64,000 nt of DNA from Treponema sp. UBA6852 (lineage in GTDB: Bacteria > Spirochaetota > Spirochaetia > Treponematales > Treponemataceae): assembly GCA_002449305.1 (NCBI GenBank), contig DKDI01000035.1:37280-101279 (forward strand), written 5' to 3'. The first letter of the stretch is position 1. Every line of letters begins with the position of its first letter. This document shows, one piece after another, positions 41,812-50,303 of this stretch. The notes beneath the pieces were generated by a model that did no database searches, had not been told where the DNA came from, and worked only from the letters and a program-made list of their open reading frames with translations. Both the position numbers and the translations under genes were made by a program.

Positions 41812-43044
41812 GTGATAAAGAGAAACAAAAATTACACAAATCTTGCAAAAGGCTATCTTTTTCCGGAAATTGCAAAAAGACGCAAGGCATTTCAGACTCA
41901 GCATCCAGAAGCAAAAATAATCAGTCTTGGAATTGGCAACACAACAGAGCCGCTTGCTCCTCACATTGTTGAAGGAATGAAAAATTTTGTGGAAGCTCTT
42001 GGCACAAAAGAAGGCTACGAAGGCTATCAGGATGACAGCGCGGGAATGCCTAAACTTCGTGAGCGTATTTCACAGGCAATTTATGGCGGCGAAATAAAGC
42101 CAGCTGAAATTTTTGTTTCGGACGGAGCAAAGTGTGATCTTGGACGGCTTCAGGCAATGTTTGGCGCGGATGTGAATGTTGCGGTTCAAGACCCTTCTTA
42201 TCCAGTTTATGTTGACGGAACTGTAATGGCTGGAGCTGGCGGAAAAGAACCTGTTACAGAAAACGGGTTCAAGGACATAACTTATATGCCGTGTCTTCCT
42301 GAAAATGGATTTTTCCCGGACTTGTCGGTTGTAAAAAAAGACAGCCTGATTTATATATGCTCGCCGAACAATCCTACTGGCGCGGTTGCAACAAAAGAAA
42401 ATCTTTCCGAGCTTGTGAAGTTTGCAAAAGCAAATGGATGCGTTGTTCTTTTTGATGCGGCGTATTCAGCGTTTATCCGTGATAAAAATCTTCCGAAGTC
42501 AATTTATGAAATCGAAGGCGCAAAGGACTGTGCAATTGAAATGCAGTCATTTTCAAAGCCAGCCGGATTCACTGGAGTCCGCCTTGGATGGTGCGTAGTT
42601 CCAGAAAATTTAAAATTTGATGACGGTTCAAAAATTGCAGACGCTTGGGCGCGCATAACAAACACTGCATTCAACGGAGCAAGTAATATTGCGCAGGCTG
42701 GAGGATTTGCCGCCTTGGATGAAACTGGTCTAAAAGAAATGCAGGAAACAATAAGCTATTATCTTGAAAACGCAGCATTGATTCGCTCCGCTTTGGAAAG
42801 TGAAAATTTCAAATCGATGGGTGTTGAAGTTTATTCTGGCGGAAACGCTCCTTATGTCTGGGCAAAATTTCCCGGAAAGAAAAGCTGGGACGTGTTCGAT
42901 CAGATTCTTAGCCAGTGCAATGTAGTTGTAACTCCAGGCGCAGGATTCGGACCGAGCGGTGAAAGTTTTATCCGCTTCAGTTCATTCGGACACCGTGAAA
43001 ATATTCAAGAAGCTTGCGAAAGACTAAAGTCATTTAAAATGTAG
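41812..43044 (+). CDS. dapL: LL-diaminopimelate aminotransferase
   Basis: 410 residues, fold-type I PLP enzyme that makes LL-DAP directly from tetrahydrodipicolinate, bypassing the succinylase and acetylase routes. DapL features: NYTNLAKGYLFPEIAKR, ISLGIGNTTEPL, EGYEGYQDDSAGMP, VQDPSYPVYVDGTV, CSPNNPTGAVA, and the PLP lysine in MQSFSKPAGFTGVRLG. Start is GTG 41812 with AGAGGA 7 nt upstream. It completes the pathway begun by dapA-asd at 7-9 kb; dapB and dapF are outside the window. Confidence 0.95.
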   Translation: MIKRNKNYTNLAKGYLFPEIAKRRKAFQTQHPEAKIISLGIGNTTEPLAPHIVEGMKNFVEALGTKEGYEGYQDDSAGMPKLRERISQAIYGGEIKPAEIFVSDGAKCDLGRLQAMFGADVNVAVQDPSYPVYVDGTVMAGAGGKEPVTENGFKDITYMPCLPENGFFPDLSVVKKDSLIYICSPNNPTGAVATKENLSELVKFAKANGCVVLFDAAYSAFIRDKNLPKSIYEIEGAKDCAIEMQSFSKPAGFTGVRLGWCVVPENLKFDDGSKIADAWARITNTAFNGASNIAQAGGFAALDETGLKEMQETISYYLENAALIRSALESENFKSMGVEVYSGGNAPYVWAKFPGKKSWDVFDQILSQCNVVVTPGAGFGPSGESFIRFSSFGHRENIQEACERLKSFKM

Positions 43045-43054
43045 CTAAAAAAAT

Positions 43055-43081
43055 CTGCTGCTTTTTTACGCGGCAGGTTTT
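43055..43081 (+). terminator. Weak hairpin after dapL
   Basis: CTGCTGC and GCGGCAG form an imperfect stem followed by GTTTTG. Confidence 0.4.
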
Positions 43082-43119
43082 GCAAATGTTTGAATCCGCA
43101 TATTTTTTTTGAGGTAAAA

Positions 43120-44244
43120 ATGCTATCTGAACGATTAGAAAATCTTCATCCTTATGTTCCGGGCGAGCAGCCAAAGGACAGAATTTATATAAAGCTGAAC
43201 GCAAATGAAAATCCTTATCCGCCGAGCAAAAACGTTGCAAAAGCTATAAAAAAAGCCGCATCTTGCCATCGTGAAAAACTTGGACTTTATCCAGACCCGG
43301 ATTCTGGTGAACTTAGAACTGCAATTGCCGATATGCTGAATTCCACAGGCGGAGTTCTTTGCAATTCCCAAAACGCAAAAAAGGAACTTGGTTTTAAAAT
43401 AACGCCGCAAATGATTTTCTGCGGAAACGGAAGCGATGAAGTTCTTTCGTTTGTTTTTTATACATTTTTTGGCAGCAACTGTCCTCTTGTTCTTCCTGAA
43501 TTCACTTATAGTTTTTATCCCGTTTACTGCGGATTTTATAATATTCCGATGCATAAAATTCCGCTAAAAAATGACTGGAGCTTGGACACAGAAAAAATGA
43601 TTTTCGAGTCTGAAAAAAACAACAGCTCAATAATTTTTGCTAATCCAAATGCTCCAACAGGAATTGCCTTGAAGCGCGCGGAAATTGAATCGCTCTTGAA
43701 AAAAATTCCTTCAGACCGAATCCTTGTTGTTGACGAAGCTTATGCTGATTTTGGCGAGGAAAGCTGCCTTGCACTTTTAAATGATTACAAAAATCTTGTT
43801 ATTGTGCGCACGTTCAGCAAAAGTTTTTCGCTAGCAGGAATGAGGCTCGGTTTTGCCGTTGCGAATCCAGAACTTATAAATTCAGTTTTTACAGTAAAAA
43901 ATTCATTCAATCATTTTCCAGTTGATTTTCTTGCGCAGACAGCAGGAAAAGCCGCTTGTAAAAATTATTCTTATTATGAAGAAAATGCAAAAAAAATTGT
44001 GAATGAAAGAATTCTTCTAACTGAATTTTTGCGCTCAAAAAATTGGTTTGTGATTGAAAGCAAGACAAATTTTATTTTTGCAAAAAAAGATGGAATGAGC
44101 GGAACTTCAATTTACGAAGCTGTAAAAAAAGAGGGAATTCTTATCCGCCATTTTAACACGCCTGGCATCGAGGATTTTGTGCGCATAACGATTGGAACAA
44201 AAAATCAGATGGACAAACTTAAAAAAGTTCTTGCTGAAATTTAA
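43120..44244 (+). CDS. hisC: Histidinol-phosphate aminotransferase
   Basis: 374 residues, PLP fold-type I. Motifs: LNANENPYPPSKNV, FCGNGSDEVLSF, FANPNAPTGIAL, VVDEAYADFGEES and the PLP lysine in RTFSKSFSLAGMRLGFA. GAGG is 5 nt before ATG 43120. No other his genes are near, so a broader aromatic or imidazole aminotransferase role cannot be excluded. The phosphoesterase follows after 25 nt. Confidence 0.88.
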   Translation: MLSERLENLHPYVPGEQPKDRIYIKLNANENPYPPSKNVAKAIKKAASCHREKLGLYPDPDSGELRTAIADMLNSTGGVLCNSQNAKKELGFKITPQMIFCGNGSDEVLSFVFYTFFGSNCPLVLPEFTYSFYPVYCGFYNIPMHKIPLKNDWSLDTEKMIFESEKNNSSIIFANPNAPTGIALKRAEIESLLKKIPSDRILVVDEAYADFGEESCLALLNDYKNLVIVRTFSKSFSLAGMRLGFAVANPELINSVFTVKNSFNHFPVDFLAQTAGKAACKNYSYYEENAKKIVNERILLTEFLRSKNWFVIESKTNFIFAKKDGMSGTSIYEAVKKEGILIRHFNTPGIEDFVRITIGTKNQMDKLKKVLAEI

Positions 44245-44269
44245 ACTGAAATTGTTCGGAGACATTAAA

Positions 44270-44944
44270 ATGAAATTTTTAGTAATATCAGATTTGCACG
44301 GAAATTTGGAAGTTCTTGATAAAATGGATGAAACTTTTAAAAAGGCTGACGGAGTTGTTTTTGCAGGCGACTTTGCAAAATTTGGCAACGAGGAAACTGG
44401 ACTTCCGGCTCTTGAAAAACTTTGCTCCAAGCACGATACAATTTTTTCTGTAATCGGAAACTGCGACAATCCTTCTTTTATTGAAGAAACTGAAAAACAT
44501 GATATTTCCGTAGAAAAGCAACTTGTTATGTATGAAGGTCTTGCGTTTGCAGGTAGCGGCGGCGGAAGTAAGTTTACCGGCACAACTCCGAATGAAAAGT
44601 CAGAAGAAGAGCTTATGGCGGACTTTAAAATTATTACGGAACAAGGCGAGCAGGAATGGAACAACTTGATTGCGGTAAGCCACAATCCTCCAAAGAATAC
44701 AGACTGCGATAAAATTTCAGGAGGCGTTCATGTTGGAAGCGAACTTTTTACGCAGTTTATTGAGCAATACAAACCACTTGCAGTTATTACAGGACACATC
44801 CACGAAAGCGCAGGAATCTGCAAAGTTGGAACTACAACTGTCATAAATCCAGGTCCGCTTCTTGAAGGAAAATATGCCTGGCTTGAAGTTGCAAAAGAAA
44901 ACGGCGAATGGAAAGTTCTTTCTGCTGAATTGAAGTCGCTTTAA
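44270..44944 (+). CDS. Calcineurin-like phosphoesterase (YfcE-type)
   Basis: 224 residues. Metal-binding motifs in order: VISDLHGNLEVL, VFAGDFAKFG, VIGNCDNPS, AVSHNPPKN, and TGHIHESAGI, then the INPGPL motif found in the YfcE/MJ0936 group. Cytoplasmic, without signal peptide. CGGAGA precedes ATG 44270; the frame extends upstream within hisC. The substrate is unknown. Probably co-transcribed with hisC. Confidence 0.88.
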   Translation: MKFLVISDLHGNLEVLDKMDETFKKADGVVFAGDFAKFGNEETGLPALEKLCSKHDTIFSVIGNCDNPSFIEETEKHDISVEKQLVMYEGLAFAGSGGGSKFTGTTPNEKSEEELMADFKIITEQGEQEWNNLIAVSHNPPKNTDCDKISGGVHVGSELFTQFIEQYKPLAVITGHIHESAGICKVGTTTVINPGPLLEGKYAWLEVAKENGEWKVLSAELKSL

Positions 44945-44966
44945 ATTTTCAGCTTGAAAATCCGCA

Positions 44967-44994
44967 TTGAAACTTGTTTTGTTTTCTATATAAT
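44967..44994 (+). promoter_or_regulatory. Promoter of the pullulanase gene, leaderless
   Basis: TTGAAA (44967-44972), 16-nt spacer, TATAAT (44989-44994). A GTG start at 45001 lies 6 nt after the -10 box. Confidence 0.7.
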
Positions 44995-45000
44995 TTCAGT

Positions 45001-46848
45001 GTGGACAAAAAATATTATTCAAATGAAAACTCAGCTCCTTCAATTGATTCCGCTTTTTATTATGACGGAAACGATCTTGGCTTAACCTTGAACGGAACTT
45101 CTGCGTCTTTTAAATGCTGGGCGCCGACTGCCAGCAATGTGCGGCTTTTGCTGTTTAAAGATTCAGCTGCAAAAAAATTGTGCGCCGCAAAGCAAATGGA
45201 ACGCAAGGAAAAAGGCGTTTGGTTTTTTAGCGGCTCTTATGAAGGCTGCTCTTACTATCAGTATGAAATTTCTTTTGGCGCAGAAATTTTCAAAGTTGCT
45301 GACATTTGGCACACTGTCGCTTCTCCAGATTCTGTTGCATCTCAAATCGCTGTCATCGAAAAATCCGAATATAAAAATCCATTTAAAGAAACTGATTATT
45401 CAAAAGCAGTAATTTACGAAATGCACATCCGGGACTGGAGCCGCGCTGTAAATCTAACTTCAACTGGAAAATTTCTTGAAGCTGCCGACCCAAAAATAAT
45501 TTCGCATTTAAAAGAGCTTGGCGTAACTCATGTTCAGATTCTTCCGATGTTCGACTATGCGCAAAAAAATTCAGACCTTTCATACAACTGGGGTTACAAT
45601 CCTTTTCATTACAATGTGCCAGAAGGACGCTATGTTTCGCAAGAATACACTGACGGAATTCAGGCTGTAAAAGAAATGCAGCAAATGGTAAAGTCGTTCC
45701 ATGATGCGGGAATCGCTGTGATAATGGACGTTGTTTACAATCACACTGACGGCACTGAAAACAATTCGCTTTATGACATGACTGTTCCTAAATATTTTTA
45801 CAGGCTTAATTCTGAAGGTGGATATTCCAACGGTTCAGGCTGCGGAAACGAAATTGCCACAAATCATAAAATGGTAAAAAAATATGTTATTGATTCTCTC
45901 AAGCATTGGATGAAAGATTTTCATATAAACGGATTCCGCTTTGATCTTATGGGAGTTCAGGAACAGGAAACTATGTCGGAAATTTTTTACGAGCTGAAAA
46001 AAATAGATCCGTGCGTAATGGTTTATGGAGAGCCTTGGACTGGCGGAGAATGCGCTGTAAAAAACGGATGCTCTGCTTCTGTTGCTTGCGGAAAAAATTG
46101 CGGAGTCGGCGCATTCAATGATGATTTTAGAGACGCAATAAAAGGAAGCGAATTCGGCGGATTTGCAAAAGGTCATGTTCAGGGAATTTTTTGCGATTCA
46201 GAAATTGAAAAAGGACTTCTTGGCGCGACTGGAAAGAACAACAGAAATCCAAGCGGAATTCCAAGCCTTTCAATTCACTATGTTGAATGCCACGACAATT
46301 ACACTTTGTTTGATAAGCTTGCAATTTCGTACCTTGAAGAAACTTCATATTCAGGAAATCTCTTTGAAGCAATCGGAAACGTTGGGCTTGAAAAAGTTAA
46401 AAGGCAGGACATTCTTGCGGCGGCGTATATTATTCTTGCACAGGGAACACCTTTTATAAACGGCGGTCAAGAATTTCTTCGCACAAAGCAAGGAAATGAA
46501 AATAGCTACAATTCAAGCGATGAAATAAATCAAATCAGCTTGAAATTTAAAACGCGTTATTCTGATGTCTTTAACGCATACAAAGGACTTATTGCATTCC
46601 GCAGGAAAAACCCTGACTCGTTTGGCTCAAAAACTGATTGCTTGGCAAAGACAATTTCCCCGGGACTTACAAAATACACTGCCGGAAACTTCTGCATATA
46701 TTTTAACGCTACAAATTCTTCTGCAAAAATTGATTCAGCCGGATTTGCAAATTCCATAGAAGTTTTAAGCGGAAAACCGGAGCAAAAAAATTTTGTTCCA
46801 GACACTGTGGATGCAAAAAGTTTTGTGATTTTAAAGAAACTTGATTGA
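45001..46848 (+). CDS. pulA: Type I pullulanase (GH13, alpha-1,6 debranching)
   Basis: 615 residues. N-terminal CBM48 (about 15-110, ASFKCWAPTASNVRLLLF), then a GH13 barrel with the pullulanase hallmark YNWGYNPFHYNVPEG, DVVYNHTDG, the nucleophile Asp in GFRFDLMGVQ, the acid/base Glu in VYGEPWTGG, and the third Asp in VECHDNYTLFD. No signal peptide, so it acts on internal or imported glucans. Start GTG 45001 is set by the leaderless promoter; the open frame begins nine codons earlier inside the promoter. Confidence 0.92.
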   Translation: MDKKYYSNENSAPSIDSAFYYDGNDLGLTLNGTSASFKCWAPTASNVRLLLFKDSAAKKLCAAKQMERKEKGVWFFSGSYEGCSYYQYEISFGAEIFKVADIWHTVASPDSVASQIAVIEKSEYKNPFKETDYSKAVIYEMHIRDWSRAVNLTSTGKFLEAADPKIISHLKELGVTHVQILPMFDYAQKNSDLSYNWGYNPFHYNVPEGRYVSQEYTDGIQAVKEMQQMVKSFHDAGIAVIMDVVYNHTDGTENNSLYDMTVPKYFYRLNSEGGYSNGSGCGNEIATNHKMVKKYVIDSLKHWMKDFHINGFRFDLMGVQEQETMSEIFYELKKIDPCVMVYGEPWTGGECAVKNGCSASVACGKNCGVGAFNDDFRDAIKGSEFGGFAKGHVQGIFCDSEIEKGLLGATGKNNRNPSGIPSLSIHYVECHDNYTLFDKLAISYLEETSYSGNLFEAIGNVGLEKVKRQDILAAAYIILAQGTPFINGGQEFLRTKQGNENSYNSSDEINQISLKFKTRYSDVFNAYKGLIAFRRKNPDSFGSKTDCLAKTISPGLTKYTAGNFCIYFNATNSSAKIDSAGFANSIEVLSGKPEQKNFVPDTVDAKSFVILKKLD

Positions 46849-46870
46849 TAATCTGTCAGACTCAAAATAT

Positions 46871-46971
46871 CAGGTCGAATGTCGAGTTTTGATAAGAACA
46901 GTAATTTAAGTGTCATTGCCGTGCTTGACACGGCAATGACAGTAAATTTACAGAACTCGAAATTGAACCTG
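46871..46971. repeat. Dispersed element with terminal inverted repeats (copy C)
   Basis: Begins CAGGTCGAATGTCGAGTTTT and ends in the complementary AACTCGAAATTGAACCTG. The core is GTCATTGCCGTGCTTGACA with CACGGCAATGACA, a near-perfect palindrome that may also terminate the convergent pulA and response-regulator transcripts. Confidence 0.7.
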
Positions 46972-47592
46972 TTATTTTCCAAACCGCCTGATGAATTCCT
47001 TTTTGTCGTTGATGCCGGTTTTTTCGTAGATGCTTGAGATATAGTTTTCTACGGCGCGCTGTCTTATCTGCAGTCTTTCGGCAATCTGCGTGTTGGAAAA
47101 GTTTTGCAGAATCAAGGCCATCACCTGTTTTTCTCTTTGCGTAAGCGCGTCTGTAAACGAATTGAATTCTACAAGATTTTCCCGCAATTCTTTTTGGACA
47201 AAAGTTTTTCCGCTGAAAGCGTTGTCCATGCATTCTATGAGCTCGTCCGACGGCGCGTTTTTTGAAACATAGCCCGCAGCTCCGTTTTGAATTGCCGTCT
47301 GGACCATTCCTGCCGAAAAGAACATTGAGTACACTATGATTTTTAGTTCCGGATAAAGCGAGTGAAGCTCTGCGATAAAGTCAAAGCCCGCGTCGTCGCC
47401 AGAAAAATTAAGGTCGGAAATCACAAGGTCAGGAAGCGTGTTTCCGCCCGACAAAAGCGAAAGCTCAGAAAGAGCCTGTTCAGGCTCGCCGGAATTCCCT
47501 TTGCAAACCCAGCCAGATTTCTTTTCGATGTAAGAAATCGTGCCGATGCGCAAAAGCTCGTGGTCGTCAACAATGTAAAATGTTCTTGCCAT
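46972..47592 (-). CDS. NarL/FixJ-family response regulator
   Basis: 206 residues. Receiver domain (residues 1-120) with the acidic pair VDDHE, phospho-acceptor Asp in LVISDLNFSG, and lysine in YVSKNAPSDE; LuxR-type helix-turn-helix at the C-terminus (LTQREKQVMALILQNFSNTQ, AVENYISSIYEKTG). ATG 47592 lies 2 nt after the kinase stop with GGAGG just upstream. Third gene of a membrane protein-kinase-regulator operon, and so the partner of that kinase. The GTGCG/CGCAC palindrome upstream of the operon is a candidate target. Confidence 0.93.
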   Translation of the reverse strand: MARTFYIVDDHELLRIGTISYIEKKSGWVCKGNSGEPEQALSELSLLSGGNTLPDLVISDLNFSGDDAGFDFIAELHSLYPELKIIVYSMFFSAGMVQTAIQNGAAGYVSKNAPSDELIECMDNAFSGKTFVQKELRENLVEFNSFTDALTQREKQVMALILQNFSNTQIAERLQIRQRAVENYISSIYEKTGINDKKEFIRRFGK

Positions 47593-47594
47593 TT

Positions 47595-48812
47595 TCAAAC
47601 CTCCACCGTTATCTGCGTTCCAAAATCCGGCGCGGAAGAGAACGTCACTTTTCCATTTAGAAGCTTTGCCCTCTCACATATATTGCGGACTCCAAAATGG
47701 GATTCCTTGGACTTCTCAAAAATGGCACAGTTTATCTCTTTTACAAGCTCCCCGTCCATTCCGCAGCCGTCGTCGGAAATTATGATTTTAAGGCAGCCCC
47801 GCGGATTTTTTGCGGCCATCGCTCGCGACGAAAATGCCTTTTTCAATGACGCTTTTTGTCTGGCAGGTTCGACAGATTCAGCCGCCAATGGATTTCTCTT
47901 AAAAAACACCGTGACTTCGCTTGCGCCCGCGTGATTCTTTATATTCTGCAGAGCTTCCTGCACAATCCGGTAAACATTCAAGAGCCCATCGCCATTCAAG
48001 CAGGAAAAGTCAACACCGTTTTCCGCAATCAGACGGAACTGAAAGGAATCGCCGAAAATCTTTTTTGCAAAGACATTCACCAAAGAAAGCAGATTGTCTT
48101 TTGTAATGCTCGGCGGAGTCAGGTTGTAGCAAAGATTTCTGATTTCCTCAATGTTCTGATTTTGCGTTTCAATAATCTTAGCCGCCGTGTCTTTGTCAGA
48201 AATATTTTCCGCAAGAAGAGAAACATACCGCAAATTCTGCGCGACGCTGTCGTGAAGCTCCCGGCTGATTCTTTTGCGCTCGGCTTCCTGAACCAAAATC
48301 GAATGCTGCAAAAAGGCCTGCGAACTGTAAAGCATCTTGTCTTTTTCAAGCCCTTCCTTCATGTTCAGAATGACAAGAGCAGCTCCGCCAATCAGAATCG
48401 TAAGCGTAAAATAAATGAAGAATTCGTACAGCTTTTGGTGCGTGTCTTCAAGAGATTCGTTTTTGTTTTTTAGAAAACTCATAAAAACCCTGTCCATTTC
48501 GTGAACAGCAAGCAGAATCTCTTCCTTATGGTTTTCTTTTTCCAAAATGAGCGGCCGCAGACCCTCCGCCAGGGAAATGCAGAACTTGAGCTGATTCTCT
48601 GCCAGCTCTTTTAATGCCATGTCGCTGTTAAAGCATTTAGTGTCAAAGCGTTTAAGCGTGCCGATAAAATCCTCAAGAGAGGAGGCGTCCTGCATTGCGC
48701 AAAATTCGTTCCAGGAGCCGCAGACTGCATCCGTGCCGTTTTTATCCGGAGATTTTTGCGCGCATGAAGCGAGAAAAGCGATAACTGTAAGAAGCAAAAG
48801 GAGTTTTTTCAT
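47595..48812 (-). CDS. Sensor histidine kinase (HisKA_3 type) with lipoprotein-like signal
   Basis: 405 residues. The N-terminus MKKLLLLLTVIAFLASCAQK contains a lipobox (LASC, Cys17). An extracytoplasmic helical part (about 20-130) is followed by a membrane helix (FFIYFTLTILIGGAALVIL), then the dimerisation helix with the phospho-histidine in ERKRISRELHDSVAQNL, and an ATPase domain with VQEALQNIKNHAGA (N box) and ISDDGCGMD (G box). A lipid-anchored N-terminus plus one helix is unusual for a kinase. It starts 5 nt after the membrane-protein stop and is paired with the response regulator. Confidence 0.9.
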   Translation of the reverse strand: MKKLLLLLTVIAFLASCAQKSPDKNGTDAVCGSWNEFCAMQDASSLEDFIGTLKRFDTKCFNSDMALKELAENQLKFCISLAEGLRPLILEKENHKEEILLAVHEMDRVFMSFLKNKNESLEDTHQKLYEFFIYFTLTILIGGAALVILNMKEGLEKDKMLYSSQAFLQHSILVQEAERKRISRELHDSVAQNLRYVSLLAENISDKDTAAKIIETQNQNIEEIRNLCYNLTPPSITKDNLLSLVNVFAKKIFGDSFQFRLIAENGVDFSCLNGDGLLNVYRIVQEALQNIKNHAGASEVTVFFKRNPLAAESVEPARQKASLKKAFSSRAMAAKNPRGCLKIIISDDGCGMDGELVKEINCAIFEKSKESHFGVRNICERAKLLNGKVTFSSAPDFGTQITVEV

Positions 48813-48817
48813 ATTTT

Positions 48818-49477
48818 CTATACCGAGTCAAAGCCGGCATCCTGCCGCCGCTCTTTACCCCCCCCATGCATAATTTTACTATACAGCTTGCTGATTCCAA
48901 AGCCCGAAAAGGTCGTAATCACTCTGTCCAAAACGGTGACGGGAATGCGGCCTATAATTGAGGAAAAAAGGAAATTCATATATTCGTCGCCGTTGAAGGC
49001 AAAAATAAATGTGTTGAAATTCCAGTTTTTTTGGAACAGTTTTTGCGCAAACCAATTTATCAAGCCCGAAACAACGCTGCACGAAAGCCCTGCAAGAACC
49101 GAAGCGGTAAGAATGTACAGAAAGGTCAGGTTCACGCCCTTCTTGAGATTTTCCTTTTTGCGGATAAAAAGCCAGGTAACAAGAATAATCGTGAACGCGG
49201 AAAGCGTGTACAAGAAGACAAAATCAGTTTTTCCATCGCGGATTTTAAGCTTTACGCAGGTAAAAGAAATGAACAGAAGATATTCGATAAGAGAGGCAAC
49301 CGGCCCGAACAGAAACAGGGCGGCAATCATAAAAATAGTGTCAAAGAAAAACGGCGATTTTAAGAAGTCCTGAAAAAAAGAAGCCGCAAGCAAGTCGCAC
49401 ACGCTGAAAATGAGGATTGTAATGGCAACCGTGAAGAAATGCCTTTTGCCGAATTTTGCAGTGTTTCCGTTCATCAT
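48818..49477 (-). CDS. Polytopic membrane protein, possible ECF S-component-like sensor partner
   Basis: 219 residues with five or six hydrophobic helices (for example HFFTVAITILIFSVCDLLAA, TIFMIAALFLFGPVASLIEY). The C-terminal segment IIGRIPVTVLDRVITTFSGF recalls the last helix of ECF transporter substrate-binding subunits; this is a weak resemblance. It is the first gene of the operon with the kinase and regulator, so it may bind the signal. Its end contains a G8 run (48858-48865, minus strand) coding Gly-Gly-Gly, a slippage-prone tract just before the kinase start. ATG 49477 follows an extended -10 box by 6 nt. Confidence 0.65.
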   Translation of the reverse strand: MMNGNTAKFGKRHFFTVAITILIFSVCDLLAASFFQDFLKSPFFFDTIFMIAALFLFGPVASLIEYLLFISFTCVKLKIRDGKTDFVFLYTLSAFTIILVTWLFIRKKENLKKGVNLTFLYILTASVLAGLSCSVVSGLINWFAQKLFQKNWNFNTFIFAFNGDEYMNFLFSSIIGRIPVTVLDRVITTFSGFGISKLYSKIMHGGGKERRQDAGFDSV

Positions 49478-49483
49478 TCATAA

Positions 49484-49492
49484 AGTATAGCA
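49484..49492 (-). promoter_or_regulatory. Extended -10 promoter of the two-component operon, leaderless
   Basis: TGCTATACT on the minus strand (TATACT at 49484-49489) ends 6 nt before ATG 49477. A weak CTGAAA lies at -35 distance, touching the upstream palindrome. Confidence 0.6.
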
Positions 49493-49512
49493 AATTCCAG
49501 CGAAAAATTTCA

Positions 49513-49527
49513 GTGCGTTTTACGCAC
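49513..49527. promoter_or_regulatory. Palindrome GTGCG-TTTTA-CGCAC (copy 1)
   Basis: GTGCGTTTTACGCAC, flanked by A and CG as in the other copies at 50319, 53272 and 63177. It lies just upstream of the -35 region of the two-component operon, a position suited to autoregulation. Confidence 0.6.
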
Positions 49528-49580
49528 CGGGAATACGGCTTGGTCAAGGTACGTTCGCTTCGCTCTCTTAAAGCCTTTTT

Positions 49581-49759
49581 ATAATTTAATGTCATTATCG
49601 GGCTTGACCCTGCGATGTTTCTGAAAGAAACTCGGTTGATAATCTATTGAAAATTTCCAACAGATTCCTGACCGAGTTTACTGCGTAAACATCGCAGTGT
49701 CGTAGCATGGGAATGACAATTAAATTACTGTTCTTATCAAAACTCGACATTTGGGCTAA
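49581..49759. repeat. Dispersed element with terminal inverted repeat (copy D)
   Basis: Starts at ATAATTTAATGTCATTATCG and ends in TTATCAAAACTCGACATTTGGGCT, the complement of the left end of copies B and C. The inside carries the modules TGCGATGTTTCTGAAAGAAA, ACCGAGTTTACTGCGTAAAC and ATCGCAGTGTCG shared with the copy at 63477. Open frames across it are not genes. Confidence 0.7.
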
Positions 49760-49762
49760 ATA

Positions 49763-49797
49763 AAAAAAGGCCTCCCATAAAAACAGGAAGCCTTTCA
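49763..49797 (-). terminator. Terminator of the 49827 lipoprotein gene
   Basis: On the minus strand AAGGCTTCC pairs with GGGAGGCCTT and is followed by seven T residues. Confidence 0.8.
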
Positions 49798-49826
49798 CAG
49801 AGTCTTTAGCGGATTAAGCCGCAGGA

Positions 49827-50258
49827 CTACTGTTTTACATATTTATCATAACTAGAGTCATTCACGTCAACTGTAGCTGGAATATCATGTACATCAAGAT
49901 AGAACACGCCGTCCTTGATTTCCAAGGAAACTTTCTCCCAGCCGCTTTTTTTTCCGTTATGCTCTACAACTGTAAAATCCAGCGTTCCGTTTGTAAAATC
50001 TCCAGAAGTAATTGCATACGTTCCTTTATAATCTGTTCCTGTATAGTTAAATTCAGGTTTTGTTTCTATACATTCCCAGGTATTATCTGCATAGAAATAA
50101 ATTGTTTCTGTTCCATAACTTTGAGTATAAGTAAACGCTGCCAACGCTCCTGAGGCTGAGCCGCCGTCATCATCGTCAGAATCAGAGCAAGATGCGAATC
50201 CAAATCCAAGCGCTGCGACCGCCGCAAGCACTGCCAATGCTTTTAAAAATTTCTTCAT
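49827..50258 (-). CDS. Small lipoprotein, unknown
   Basis: 143 residues. Signal MKKFLKALAVLAAVAALGFG ends in the lipobox FASC; the mature protein starts CSDSDDDDGGSASG, an acidic linker common in treponemal lipoproteins, followed by a compact beta-rich domain (TYTQSYGTETIYFYADNTWE, YKGTYAITSGDFTNGTLDF). I do not recognise the domain; it resembles the small barrel repeats seen in Treponema surface proteins. AAGGAG precedes the ATG. The upstream region carries the poly-C/palindrome module, and a terminator follows. Confidence 0.75.
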   Translation of the reverse strand: MKKFLKALAVLAAVAALGFGFASCSDSDDDDGGSASGALAAFTYTQSYGTETIYFYADNTWECIETKPEFNYTGTDYKGTYAITSGDFTNGTLDFTVVEHNGKKSGWEKVSLEIKDGVFYLDVHDIPATVDVNDSSYDKYVKQ

Positions 50259-50303
50259 AAGAAACTCCTTAAAAAATTAATATGGCAGTATTTTACAGGG
50301 CAA

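Noticed and set aside
44107..44685. 192-residue minus-strand open frame opposite hisC and the phosphoesterase
   Set aside because: It is an antisense shadow of two well-supported genes, serine/phenylalanine-rich without motifs.
49595..49798. 67-residue minus-strand open frame
   Set aside because: It lies entirely inside the dispersed element and the lipoprotein terminator.
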